A stretch of DNA of 41,592 nucleotides from NCBI GenBank assembly GCA_964493075.1, contig CAZBNU010000008.1, positions 1 through 41,592 on the forward strand. The letters run 5' to 3'. The notes beneath the pieces are model-generated. The model was not told the origin of the DNA, did not search any database, and saw nothing but the letters and a program-made list of their open reading frames with translations. Shown in pieces: positions 16,886 through 26,145 of the stretch. Position 1 is the stretch's first letter. The number at the start of each line of letters is the position of its first letter. Made by a program: the position numbers and the translations under genes. This stretch comes from SLFT01 sp964493075. Lineage in GTDB: Bacteria; Hydrogenedentota; Hydrogenedentia; Hydrogenedentales; CAITNO01.

Positions 16886-18355
16886 TTACTCATCGCTTTC
16901 AGACTCTGGACCGGCTTGCTGTATTTTGATTCCGATATGAGCCGCAGCCATAGTGATTGCAACTATTGGTGATACCAGATTAAAAAAACAGAAGGGCATA
17001 TAGGCAAAGGTGGAAACGCCGAGCACGCTCGCGGCAAAGGCGCCGCAGGTGTTCCACGGCACGAGTACTGAGGTCAATGTTCCGCCGTCTTCCAGAGCGC
17101 GGGACAGGTTGCGTGCATCAAGTTTATAGTTCTTGTAGGCGCCACGGTACATGCGTCCTGTAAGCACGATGGCGAGGTATTGTTCCGCCACAAAAATGTT
17201 GAACATGATGCTGGTTATAATGGTTGCGACAATGAGACTGCCTTTGCCGCGCACCCAGGTCAAGATTGCCTGAGCCAGGCGCGGCATCAGACCGGTCGCT
17301 TCCATAGCGCCGCCAAAGAGCATGGCCGTCATAATCAGTGCGATGGTGTCGTACATACCGGAAAGGCCGCCCCGTGACAAGAGTGAGTCCACCATCTCAT
17401 GCCCACTGTCCAACGAAAAGCCTTCATAAGCAGTGACCAGCAACAACACGTAGCGCTCGTGCCAGACCATGGGCGCACCCTGTTCCGTCAGAAACTGCAT
17501 GGGCTGGAATATCACGGCTGCAACCGCGCCAAGTAAAGCCCCCGTTACCAGAGAAGGTATGGCAGGAACGCCTTTCGCCGCCATTATAATCACCAGTAAG
17601 GGCACCAGCAGCAGATACCAGCGAACCGCAAAACTACCTTCAATCCCTTCGAGGATGCCCGATACAGCGTCAGTGCTGAATTCACCAGGGGTGTAGAAGA
17701 GGCTGACCATGGTGAAAAGAATCATGGTAATGGCGTAGCTTGGGATCGTGGTGTAGAACATGTGGCGGATATGAACAAACAGTTCGCTGCCCGCAATGCC
17801 CGGTGACAAATTGGTGGTGTCCGACAAGGGGGACATCTTGTCGCCAAAATAAGCGCCTGAAATGATGGCGCCCGCCACCAACGGGTCAGGGAACCCCAAC
17901 GCCCTGCCAATGCCAAGCAAGGCGATACCGACCGTGCCCATGGTACTCCAACTGCTGCCCACCGCCAAGGATACAACGGAGCAGACGATACAGGCAACAG
18001 GCAGAAATACGTTGGGCGTTAATACGCGGATACCATAATAAATCATGGTGGGTACGATGCCGCTGAGAATCCACAGGCCAATCAGGCAGCCCACCACCAT
18101 GAGAATCAATACGGCTTCCATGGCCAACACAATGGATTTGATGGCGCGGGTTTCAATATCACGGTATTGGTATTTGAGCACAAAATGCCCGAGCAATGCC
18201 ACGAATATTCCAGCCAGAAGTAACGCCATCTGATTGGGCCCGCCTGAGGCAGCATCCCCAAAATAATAGACATTTACCCCTATCAGTGCCAGCAACAGGG
18301 CGCATGGCGTTAGGGCAAGCAGCAGGGACGGTTGGGGTTTTGTTTGGTCAGTCAT
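16886..18355 (-). CDS. Na+/H+ antiporter, NhaC family
   Basis: 489 residues with about 11-12 membrane helices. The family block GSSWSTMGTVGIALLGIGRALGFP, then GAIISGAYFGDKMSPLSDTTNLSPGIAG, is diagnostic of NhaC-type transporters. A second related segment (VLVPWNTCGAFAASVLGV) lies near the C-terminus. Sodium/proton exchange is the family default; some members exchange malate/lactate or other ions, and sequence cannot separate these. GGAG sits 8 bases before the ATG. A promoter is listed separately. The phosphatase gene follows after a 100-base spacer. Confidence 0.92.
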   Translation of the reverse strand: MTDQTKPQPSLLLALTPCALLLALIGVNVYYFGDAASGGPNQMALLLAGIFVALLGHFVLKYQYRDIETRAIKSIVLAMEAVLILMVVGCLIGLWILSGIVPTMIYYGIRVLTPNVFLPVACIVCSVVSLAVGSSWSTMGTVGIALLGIGRALGFPDPLVAGAIISGAYFGDKMSPLSDTTNLSPGIAGSELFVHIRHMFYTTIPSYAITMILFTMVSLFYTPGEFSTDAVSGILEGIEGSFAVRWYLLLVPLLVIIMAAKGVPAIPSLVTGALLGAVAAVIFQPMQFLTEQGAPMVWHERYVLLLVTAYEGFSLDSGHEMVDSLLSRGGLSGMYDTIALIMTAMLFGGAMEATGLMPRLAQAILTWVRGKGSLIVATIITSIMFNIFVAEQYLAIVLTGRMYRGAYKNYKLDARNLSRALEDGGTLTSVLVPWNTCGAFAASVLGVSTFAYMPFCFFNLVSPIVAITMAAAHIGIKIQQAGPESESDE

Positions 18356-18378
18356 AGGTGATCTCCAAGGGTACTTGT

Positions 18379-18408
18379 ACTATATCCCATACACAGGAGG
18401 TATTCCAA
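18379..18408 (-). promoter_or_regulatory. sigma70-like promoter of the nhaC-type gene
   Basis: On the minus strand TTGGAA (18408-18403) and TATAGT (18384-18379) are 18 bases apart. The predicted start of transcription is near 18372, giving a leader of about 17 bases that includes the SD. Confidence 0.45.
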
Positions 18409-18478
18409 CGTACAGACAAATCATTTTACATCTGCCTGTTGGATGGCGTACTATCTTGCGGGGGGAACAAGTAACCTT

Positions 18479-19099
18479 ATGAAAGAGTTTGAGGCCAAAT
18501 CTGGTATGAATGAGGAAGGCAGCATTAAGTCAGATGCATCTGACCCTCCGCAAAGGATGACGCGCCGAAAGGCGTTGGCTTTCTCGATACGGGTACCGCT
18601 ATTTCTTTATCTACTGCTGGTAATTGGCTTGGGGGATACGCTTTTCCCGTTCAAAGGCATTCCGCCAGGCCGAGAACACCGTGCCGCTATTGCAATTCGG
18701 GATAATGAATCACCTGCATTCAAATGGTGGACACGCCTGTTTACAGAACCTCATTTATACAAGTACTACGATACATACTGGTATTTTACACAGACGCGCA
18801 AAGGGGATTGNNNNNNNNNNNNNNNNNNNNNNNNNNNNNNNNNNNNNNNNNNNNNNNNNNNNNNNNNNNNNNNNNNNNNNNNNNNNNNNNNNNNNNNNNN
18901 NNNNNNNNNNCTGTTGCGCCATTGGACCCGGGGAGAACCCCTAAATGATATTCTGGAAATTGGAAATCGCCGGGCGTTCACAAAATTCCGCCAACTGGAA
19001 TTTGTAACCAATAATCGCGTGAATGCCCAAAAGGTTATGATTGAAAGCGTCGCTTCCTGTGTCGGTGATTGTCAGTTACGCATAGGAGACAAAAATTGA
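18479..19099 (+). CDS. hypothetical membrane protein, interrupted by assembly gap
   Basis: The reading frame is open on both sides of the run of N, and taken as drawn would give about 206 residues, but the gap length is a placeholder so frame and size are unknown. The first part has a charged N-terminus, a Lys/Arg-rich MTRRKALAF segment and a membrane helix (RVPLFLYLLLVIGLGDTLF), then FKWWTRLFTEPHLYKYYDTYWYFTQ. The part after the gap is soluble (RGEPLNDILEIGNRRAFTKFRQLEF...). I do not recognise the family. The start is uncertain (18443, 18479, 18506 and 18557 are ATGs without a clear SD). It overlaps the next gene by 4 bases (TTGA). Confidence 0.5.
   Translation: MKEFEAKSGMNEEGSIKSDASDPPQRMTRRKALAFSIRVPLFLYLLLVIGLGDTLFPFKGIPPGREHRAAIAIRDNESPAFKWWTRLFTEPHLYKYYDTYWYFTQTRKGDXXXXXXXXXXXXXXXXXXXXXXXXXXXXXXXXXXLLRHWTRGEPLNDILEIGNRRAFTKFRQLEFVTNNRVNAQKVMIESVASCVGDCQLRIGDKN
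18811..18910. other. assembly gap of 100 N
   Basis: Exactly 100 undetermined bases inside an open reading frame. This is the usual placeholder for a gap of unknown size made by paired-read scaffolding. The gene order across it should be treated as probable, not proved. Confidence 0.99.
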
Positions 19100-19422
19100 T
19101 ATCGCGCTACGAACATTTTTTCCTCGCCCCCATTGCTCTGGTAATTCAGGTCATGACTGTTTGCTACATCTATTTCGCTCCAGAAAATGTATATGGTATG
19201 GAGGCGACTTTTCCGGAAGCATGGTTATGGCTGCTTTCTGTAGTCCTATTCACGTCATCTGGAGTGATCGGCCTTTACCTGACCAGCAAAGCATCCTACC
19301 TGCTGCTTATCCGATCCGCCTACCCCCTTGCAGTAGTTGCGATACTACTCTTTTGCCTTCCCGCATGGCTGCTTTCACTTTTTCATATCCATGCCGCGCT
19401 GGTATTCCTTGCGCTTGTATAA
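19096..19422 (+). CDS. small integral membrane protein of unknown function
   Basis: 108 residues with three predicted helices (FFLAPIALVIQVMTVCYIYF, WLWLLSVVLFTSSGVIGLYL and YPLAVVAILLFCLPAWLLSLFHI). The start is a TTG whose last two bases belong to the TGA of the previous gene; AGGAG lies 7 bases upstream, so the pair is translationally coupled and probably functions together. No family recognised. It converges with the C45 gene, 51 bases apart. Confidence 0.65.
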   Translation: MISRYEHFFLAPIALVIQVMTVCYIYFAPENVYGMEATFPEAWLWLLSVVLFTSSGVIGLYLTSKASYLLLIRSAYPLAVVAILLFCLPAWLLSLFHIHAALVFLALV

Positions 19423-19473
19423 TCCTTTTTTCTCCACCAACCGTAAAATAGTCACTTTCCTGATGAATGCACG

Positions 19474-20811
19474 CTATTTGAACCACTCCGTCAAATCAAC
19501 GCGGGTAAAAGGTCTGTCCGTAGCAGTCACAGGCGGGTTGTTGCCAGCATTAGCAACATAGATCGTGTTATTGCTGGGGTCGCAAACCCACGAATGTAGC
19601 GTGGCGCTGCTATAGACAGGTTCGGTTGCCAGAATCTGGATGGCCTCTTTGATATCAACTGCGCCGGGCTGTTTTTCAATTTCCCTGCTCAAACATTCAT
19701 ACCGCAACCAGCTGTCTTGCGTTTGCAACACAGGCATCAATGCTTTCAGGTCTTCTTCTGTCTCTACGTGGATATCGAATTTGTGGCCAAAAGCAAGGGC
19801 AAGACGCATCAGCTGGTCCATGCCAACCGGATGGTTTGTTCTGCGTACACAGTCTTCCATACCCCAGTGGCCGGTTTCGTCTGTTTCCTTGGAATCCATT
19901 GGTTTGTAGTCGGTGCAGTATTTGGCATCCGTTTCGAGGGCGCGGCCATCGGGAATCTTGCCATCGCCAATAATAAAATTCCAGCCAGTGGTACGATTGC
20001 AGTTCTTCAGGAAAGAAACCGCGTCATCAAGAGAATCGGTTTTTTCGAGGATCAGCCGCATCTGCAAAAGCAGCGGGAGACCGTCAAAGGTGGCATCCGG
20101 TGACGGCAACGTCATCTCGCCAATGGTGATGCCCTTGCTGTTCATGCCACTGACGCTGCCAACACCGCCAGCCCAGCCCACCATCATGAAGGGAATGCCG
20201 CCCTTGGGACGCCATACCAGCAGCACGTGGTCATCCTGCGCATCGCCCTTGATGTTCCAGTCCAGGTTACGTCCGTGCAGCAACCGCCCATCCGTGGTCC
20301 ATTTGCCCCAGCAGGCGAAATTTGAACAGGAAGGCGGACCATCCGGCGGGAAATGCAGGATTTCCGCCTGGGTAATACCCGTGCGAATTTCTTCGTAATT
20401 AATATCATCAATACCAGCAGCCTTTAATCCTTTAACTACGCCCTGAATTTCCTGTTTGATTTCTTCCGGGAAAAACTTCTCCATGCGATCCGATTGGGCG
20501 TTGATATAGTCACGGGTATACCCCCGATCCAACAAGGCCTTTTTTGAATACCCTTCCTTCATGATATGGTTGATATGGGGCGCTAGCAGGCGGCCATGCT
20601 GGAAGCCCATCTCTTCATGGGTGCCTTCCATCACCAACACAAGGTGTTCGCCCACCTGATACAGTTTCCCAGCGCCTTCCTCGTCCAGAAGTTTAACTTC
20701 TGGTGCGTCAATGATTTCAACGTCGCCCGCATACAACATTGGGCATGCTGCTGCCAAAAGCACTACGACCATCCAAAGCACGTTTTTCAATAAAGGGTGT
20801 GTTGTAAACAT
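19474..20811 (-). CDS. secreted C45-type autoproteolytic acyltransferase/hydrolase
   Basis: 445 residues with a signal peptide (LWMVVVLLAAACPMLYAGD). The Ntn-hydrolase region follows the isopenicillin-N acyltransferase/C45 pattern: an alpha-helical pro-region with GTHEEMGFQHGRLLAP, then PSCSNFACWG with Cys162 as the likely nucleophile exposed by self-cleavage, GRLLHGRNLDW (181-185), GWAGGVGSVSGMNSKGITIGEM and WNFIIGDG. The family hydrolyses or transfers N-acyl groups; substrates of secreted members are mostly unknown. Cys167 is close by, but Cys162 sits in the conserved position. An AAAGGA SD precedes the ATG. Transcribed divergently from the amidohydrolase operon. Confidence 0.82.
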   Translation of the reverse strand: MFTTHPLLKNVLWMVVVLLAAACPMLYAGDVEIIDAPEVKLLDEEGAGKLYQVGEHLVLVMEGTHEEMGFQHGRLLAPHINHIMKEGYSKKALLDRGYTRDYINAQSDRMEKFFPEEIKQEIQGVVKGLKAAGIDDINYEEIRTGITQAEILHFPPDGPPSCSNFACWGKWTTDGRLLHGRNLDWNIKGDAQDDHVLLVWRPKGGIPFMMVGWAGGVGSVSGMNSKGITIGEMTLPSPDATFDGLPLLLQMRLILEKTDSLDDAVSFLKNCNRTTGWNFIIGDGKIPDGRALETDAKYCTDYKPMDSKETDETGHWGMEDCVRRTNHPVGMDQLMRLALAFGHKFDIHVETEEDLKALMPVLQTQDSWLRYECLSREIEKQPGAVDIKEAIQILATEPVYSSATLHSWVCDPSNNTIYVANAGNNPPVTATDRPFTRVDLTEWFK

Positions 20812-20854
20812 CTGAGATTCCTTTTTGGAAAGGTTGAGGTTATTACGTTCTTCT

Positions 20855-20902
20855 GTCTCAATCCTACCAGAGCAAACAGATAGGGTTCAATAGGATTGAG
20901 AC
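20855..20902. repeat. perfect 12-bp inverted repeat in divergent promoter region
   Basis: GTCTCAATCCTA (20855-20866) and TAGGATTGAGAC (20891-20902) are exact reverse complements separated by 24 bases. No U-run follows on either strand, so a terminator is unlikely. The left arm contains the predicted -10 box of the C45 gene and the right arm abuts its -35, an arrangement suited to a regulator operator or a hairpin switch. Confidence 0.75.
20861..20890 (-). promoter_or_regulatory. putative promoter of the C45 gene
   Basis: Minus strand TTGAAC (20890-20885), an 18-base spacer ending TGG, then TAGGAT (20866-20861), which has the extended -10 TGn. Each hexamer matches consensus at 4 of 6 positions, so this is a moderate call. 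The leader would be about 40 bases. Confidence 0.4.
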
Positions 20903-20954
20903 CTACGGGAATGATTATCGGTTTCGTTGCAACTTCAAGGGAATTGCAAAATTA

Positions 20955-20983
20955 TTGATTCCTGCTTATGTTCAGAATACAAT
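20955..20983 (+). promoter_or_regulatory. putative promoter of the amidohydrolase-GH4 group
   Basis: TTGATT (20955-20960), a 17-base spacer and TACAAT (20978-20983). Predicted transcription start near 20990, about 28 bases before the ATG at 21018. It lies downstream of the 12-bp inverted repeat. Confidence 0.5.
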
Positions 20984-21017
20984 CATGTAGTCAAAGTAAC
21001 CTTTTATGGAGATAGTT

Positions 21018-22439
21018 ATGATGAAAAATCCATTGACCCGACGGACATTTTTGGGAGCAACCAGTGCCATTGCCGGCACACAACTTATAAATGCCGGTGC
21101 TTCCGGTGAAACGGGGGCCGCCATGCCAGCATTTTCAGGTGCCTCCGGTCTCGTTGATGCCGTGAATACTCTGGTTGACGAAACGCCTTTCATAGATACC
21201 CATGAGCATTTCTGGGAAGAATCAGAACGTATAAGCAGCCTTACTGACAAACGGAAAGAAATCCCTGCGCCGGATTTTGGTATGTTGCTTTGCCACTACA
21301 CGGACAGCGACCTGCAGGTTGCGGGTATGCCTGCCGAAGAATATGAGCAACTGCGGCTATGGAATGTGCCACCAGCGAAAAAGTGGGAACTGGTGGCGCC
21401 TTGGTATGCCAAATGCCGTCACACCGGCTACCAGATGTGCATCCGTGAGTCTTTGCGCCTGCTCTTTGACGAAACGGATTTGCGTGTTGACAATTACGAA
21501 AACATTTCAAAACAGATTGTCGACAATACGGTTCCCGGATTCTATGCACGTATTCTTCATGATGTCGCTAATATCGAGTATGCCCATGTAAACTGTATCC
21601 AACGACCCCTATTTCGGGATACAGAAACCCCGGACTTGTTTGGCGTAGACCTCTCCATCAACTCTCTCTGCGTGCCGCCAAAGATCAGGATTCTTGAAGA
21701 AATGCTGGGAGATAAAGTTAAAACATTGGCAGAAGCAAAGGCGGCCATTGATACCTGTTTCAAAAAATATGGCAATAAAGCAGTTGCTATAAAAAGCCAG
21801 TGCGCCTATTGGCGTTCACTGAACTTTATCAATGCCAGCGCCAAGGAAGCGGAACCTGTCTTCAAAAAATATGCCGCAGAAGACCCACTTTCTCCAGAGG
21901 AACACGAAGTGATGCAGGGGCATCTGTTCCATTACTGCATGAAAAAGGCTGAGGAATACGATCTGGTCGTGAAACTGCACACTGGCTATTATGCCGGACA
22001 TGGTGGTATGCCGTTGTCCCGGGTGCGCGATAATGTGTCTGATTTATGTCCCGTTTTCAAGGAACATCCCAACACGAAGTTCTCCCTCTTCCATATCGCC
22101 TATCCCTACCAGGAGGAAATCATTGCAGTCGCCAAGCAGTATGCAAACGTGTATGCGGATATGTGTTGGGCGTGGATCATCAATCCTGCGGCGTCGGTGC
22201 GGTTCCTGAAAGAATTCATCATGGCGGCGCCAGCATGTAAGTTGTTTACCTTTGGCGGCGACTACCTGCCTGTGGAAATGACTGTGGGACATGCTGCCAT
22301 TGCACGACGAGGAATCGCCCAAGCCATTACCGAACTGGTTCAGGAAGGCTGGTTGCTGGAGGAGGATGTCCCCGATCTCGTAACGCGCATCATGTGCGGC
22401 AATGCACGGGAATTTTTTAACCACAATCAACAGGCGTAA
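21018..22439 (+). CDS. Tat-exported amidohydrolase-superfamily protein
   Basis: 473 residues. The ATG at 21018 is preferred over the one at 21006 because GGAG lies 6 bases before it. The N-terminus has a twin-arginine motif (TRRTFLGAT) followed by a weakly hydrophobic Ala/Gly-rich stretch, pointing to folded export. The metal site begins with DTHEHFW (Asp60, His62, His64), followed by a His strand VVKLHTGYY, FHIAYPYQ and a late Asp in FTFGGDYLPVE, as in COG2159/uronate-isomerase-like TIM barrels. Hydrolase, decarboxylase or isomerase activity are all possible. It heads a co-directional set with the GH4 and G1PDH-like genes, so a role in sugar or sugar-acid catabolism is inferred. Confidence 0.78.
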   Translation: MMKNPLTRRTFLGATSAIAGTQLINAGASGETGAAMPAFSGASGLVDAVNTLVDETPFIDTHEHFWEESERISSLTDKRKEIPAPDFGMLLCHYTDSDLQVAGMPAEEYEQLRLWNVPPAKKWELVAPWYAKCRHTGYQMCIRESLRLLFDETDLRVDNYENISKQIVDNTVPGFYARILHDVANIEYAHVNCIQRPLFRDTETPDLFGVDLSINSLCVPPKIRILEEMLGDKVKTLAEAKAAIDTCFKKYGNKAVAIKSQCAYWRSLNFINASAKEAEPVFKKYAAEDPLSPEEHEVMQGHLFHYCMKKAEEYDLVVKLHTGYYAGHGGMPLSRVRDNVSDLCPVFKEHPNTKFSLFHIAYPYQEEIIAVAKQYANVYADMCWAWIINPAASVRFLKEFIMAAPACKLFTFGGDYLPVEMTVGHAAIARRGIAQAITELVQEGWLLEEDVPDLVTRIMCGNAREFFNHNQQA

Positions 22440-22535
22440 CTTCATCGCGTTTGATTGTATCCTATGAAATGCTCATAATAGCAGCATTCTTTCCAAAAAC
22501 AAATGGGTTTACAATTTACTGAAAGGTATTATCCC

Positions 22536-23861
<1,326 letters not shown>

Positions 23862-23870
23862 AAAACAACT

Positions 23871-23897
23871 GATCCGTCCGATCCGTCAAATCCGACC
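23871..23897. repeat. second copy of the 9-bp triplet repeat
   Basis: Three adjacent 9-mers GATCCGTCC (23871-23879), GATCCGTCA (23880-23888) and AATCCGACC (23889-23897). As at 8701-8727, the middle unit ends in A and the outer ones in C, so this is the same triplet and not chance repetition. The complementary left half found at 8668-8690 is absent. It lies between the GH4 stop and the next SD. Confidence 0.7.
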
Positions 23898-23917
23898 TAT
23901 CAGCCAAAGGAAAAACG

Positions 23918-24925
23918 ATGTATAAAGCCCCGAACATTAAATCCGGCAACACTGCAGCAAAGGAACTGCTTACCCTCCCCGGAAAAACGCTGGTTATTAC
24001 CATGGACATCCCTTGGGCGCTGTTCCAGAAACACTACACCTGGAACCCCGACCATGTCCATTGCGTAACCGATATGGACAAGGACACCGTGGAAGCGCTG
24101 AATGCAACCTTACCCGCCTGTGATGTGGTCATCGGGGTTGGCGGTGGTTCCTGCTGTGACACGGCAAAATACCTGGCATGGAAACGGGGCTGCCGAATGA
24201 TTTTGGTACCAACCATCATTTCTGTTGATGCACCGCTTACGAACATGATCGCCGTACGCGTGGACAAAACCGTGCAATACATTGGCGATATTTTCCCCGA
24301 AGAACTGATCATTGATTATGCGCTCATTCAGGCCGCGCCCAAAGAACTGAACCGGGCGGGTGCGTGCGATATTGCCAGCATACATACTGCGCTGTACGAC
24401 TGGAAACTTGCCCATAAAGACACCGGCGAGGCGTACTACGAAGAGGTGGCGAAGCAGGCGCAGGAATGCCTCGATATTCTTGATGCAAATGCCGAGGAAG
24501 TGTACCATGTAACACCCAAAGGTATTGACACCATTGTTGACCTGTATCGGCGGGAGGTGAAATTCTGCGCAGAAATCGGCACAAGCCGTCCTGAAGAAGG
24601 TGCGGAGCACATTGTGGCCTATGGCATTGAACACCTGACCCGCCGCCACTTCCTTCATGGCGATCTCGTTGGACTGGGTATTCTCGCCATATCGCGACTC
24701 CAGCAGAACAATCCAGACTGGGCATTGAGTCTGATCCGACGCTGCGGCTTGCGCTACCACGCCCCGGACGCATCAACCGACGAGATTCGGCAAACACTTC
24801 TTACATTGAGAGCATTTAAAGAGCAGGTGGGTTTATTTTACAGCGTTGTGGACAAAACACCGGTTACGACTGAATTTGTGGAAGATATAATCCGGGTCAT
24901 TGAGAGAGAGCGTAGTAGCACCTAG
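23918..24925 (+). CDS. sn-glycerol-1-phosphate dehydrogenase-like (AraM/EgsA family)
   Basis: 335 residues of the iron-containing alcohol dehydrogenase superfamily. The nucleotide loop GVGGGSCCDTAKY (73-85), VPTIISVDAPLTN, and metal ligands Asp151 (GACDIASIHTALYDW) with His231 and His247 (EEGAEHIVAYGIEH, FLHGDLVGLG) fit the AraM/G1PDH subgroup. In archaea and Bacillus this type reduces dihydroxyacetone phosphate to glycerol-1-phosphate; other members handle sugar-derived polyols. The catabolic neighbourhood (GH4, amidohydrolase) and absence of a prenyltransferase nearby make a polyol dehydrogenase role equally likely. AAAGGA precedes the ATG. Confidence 0.82.
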   Translation: MYKAPNIKSGNTAAKELLTLPGKTLVITMDIPWALFQKHYTWNPDHVHCVTDMDKDTVEALNATLPACDVVIGVGGGSCCDTAKYLAWKRGCRMILVPTIISVDAPLTNMIAVRVDKTVQYIGDIFPEELIIDYALIQAAPKELNRAGACDIASIHTALYDWKLAHKDTGEAYYEEVAKQAQECLDILDANAEEVYHVTPKGIDTIVDLYRREVKFCAEIGTSRPEEGAEHIVAYGIEHLTRRHFLHGDLVGLGILAISRLQQNNPDWALSLIRRCGLRYHAPDASTDEIRQTLLTLRAFKEQVGLFYSVVDKTPVTTEFVEDIIRVIERERSST

Positions 24926-25068
24926 TTGCTCATGATATGACCGGTTATCACTTAAGGCTGACGGTATTTATATGATTAAAAAGTTTGAGTTCTACGGGTT
25001 AAAACAGATGCGGTCTAAATCGCCCTGTGTCTTGGGGAGTACGCTGCTTAAGGAACATAAAGGAATTT

Positions 25069-26145
25069 ATGAATAGTGACTGTGAAAAATCCATTAACGT
25101 CCTTGTCATGGGAGTAGGTGGTAATGTTAGTCAAGGCATTCTGAAAGCCCTGAAACAAAGCCCTCTAAAATGCCGCGTTATTGGGACGGATGTTACTGCC
25201 AGACAGGTAGGCTTGTTTGTTGTGGACAAGGGGTATATTGCCCCATGGGCAGCGGATTCCGATTTTATCCCCTGGCTTATCAACTTGTGTGGCACTGAAA
25301 AGATAGATGTTATTCTTTCCGGTTGTGAACCGGTTATTGCCGTGTTGGCGGAAAACCGTGGTTTTATAGAGTCAAATACGGGGGCAGTATGTTTAGTAAA
25401 TAGTTTGGACGTCATGAGAATATGTGATAATAAATTAAATACATGTGAATGGCTGCGGGACGAGGGCTTTAGCTATCCGGACTTTGCACCGTCTGAGAAC
25501 TTGGCAGCGGTAAAAGCGCTCGCTGAAAAATGTGGATATCCTCTCATCGCCAAGAGGAGTATTGGCGGTGGTGGCCAAGGCATGCTGCTTATAGAGGATA
25601 AAGATGACATTGCCTATATTGGCCGCAAAAAGGGATATGTAGTGCAGGAGGTTTTGGGCGACAGCAACAGTGAGTATACCGTGGGGTGTTTTTCTGACCT
25701 CAATGGCAATCTGCTGGGGAGTATTACCTTGTGGCGTGAACTGCTCCAAGGTACCACGTACCGTGCTGTAGCCGGGATATATCCCGACATACAACAGGAA
25801 GCCGAACGCATAGTGAAGGCTTTGAAGCCCGTGGGACCGTGCAATGTACAGTTGCGAATGACTGCCCGTGGGCCCGTATGTTTTGAGATAAATCCACGAT
25901 TTTCGGGTACTACACCTATCCGTGCGGCATTGGGTTTTAACGAAGTGGATGCCGCATTGCGCCACTTTCTTTTGCAAGAGCCAGGTGTTTGTTTCCCCGA
26001 AATTCGCGATGGTATCGCCTTGCGTTATTGGAATGAGATATACATTGAACCCGTATCTGTTGAAAATCTCCAAAAGAACGGATTTTTAGAAAACAATGAA
26101 GCACAAAAAATGGCTTTGGGTTTCTATGGGAAATGTCCTAAATGA
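25069..26145 (+). CDS. ATP-grasp domain carboxylate-amine ligase-like protein
   Basis: 358 residues from the ATG at 25069, which has AAAGGA just upstream; the frame also runs back to a TTG at 25027 without support. The N-terminal pre-ATP-grasp Rossmann-like domain is INVLVMGVGGNVSQGILKAL. The ATP-grasp core shows CGYPLIAKRSIGGGGQGMLLIED (ATP-binding Lys and glycine loop), YVVQEVLG and the metal-binding CFEINPRFSGTTPIRAALGFNE. This is CarB/PylC-like and expected to join a carboxylate to an amine through an acylphosphate. The substrate is unknown. The epimerase gene overlaps its stop by 4 bases (ATGA), so the two are coupled; a role in making a nucleotide-sugar side chain is inference. Confidence 0.85.
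   Translation: MNSDCEKSINVLVMGVGGNVSQGILKALKQSPLKCRVIGTDVTARQVGLFVVDKGYIAPWAADSDFIPWLINLCGTEKIDVILSGCEPVIAVLAENRGFIESNTGAVCLVNSLDVMRICDNKLNTCEWLRDEGFSYPDFAPSENLAAVKALAEKCGYPLIAKRSIGGGGQGMLLIEDKDDIAYIGRKKGYVVQEVLGDSNSEYTVGCFSDLNGNLLGSITLWRELLQGTTYRAVAGIYPDIQQEAERIVKALKPVGPCNVQLRMTARGPVCFEINPRFSGTTPIRAALGFNEVDAALRHFLLQEPGVCFPEIRDGIALRYWNEIYIEPVSVENLQKNGFLENNEAQKMALGFYGKCPK

Noticed and set aside
16840..16890. Terminator after the nhaC-type gene (CAGCCGCTG followed by T-run)
   Set aside because: The arms leave a one-base loop, which cannot form a stable hairpin.
20855..20902. Possible CRISPR repeats, since the arms resemble the GTCTCAATCC/GGATTGAGAC ends of some repeats
   Set aside because: The two copies are inverted and not direct, only 12 bp long, and there is no array or cas gene.
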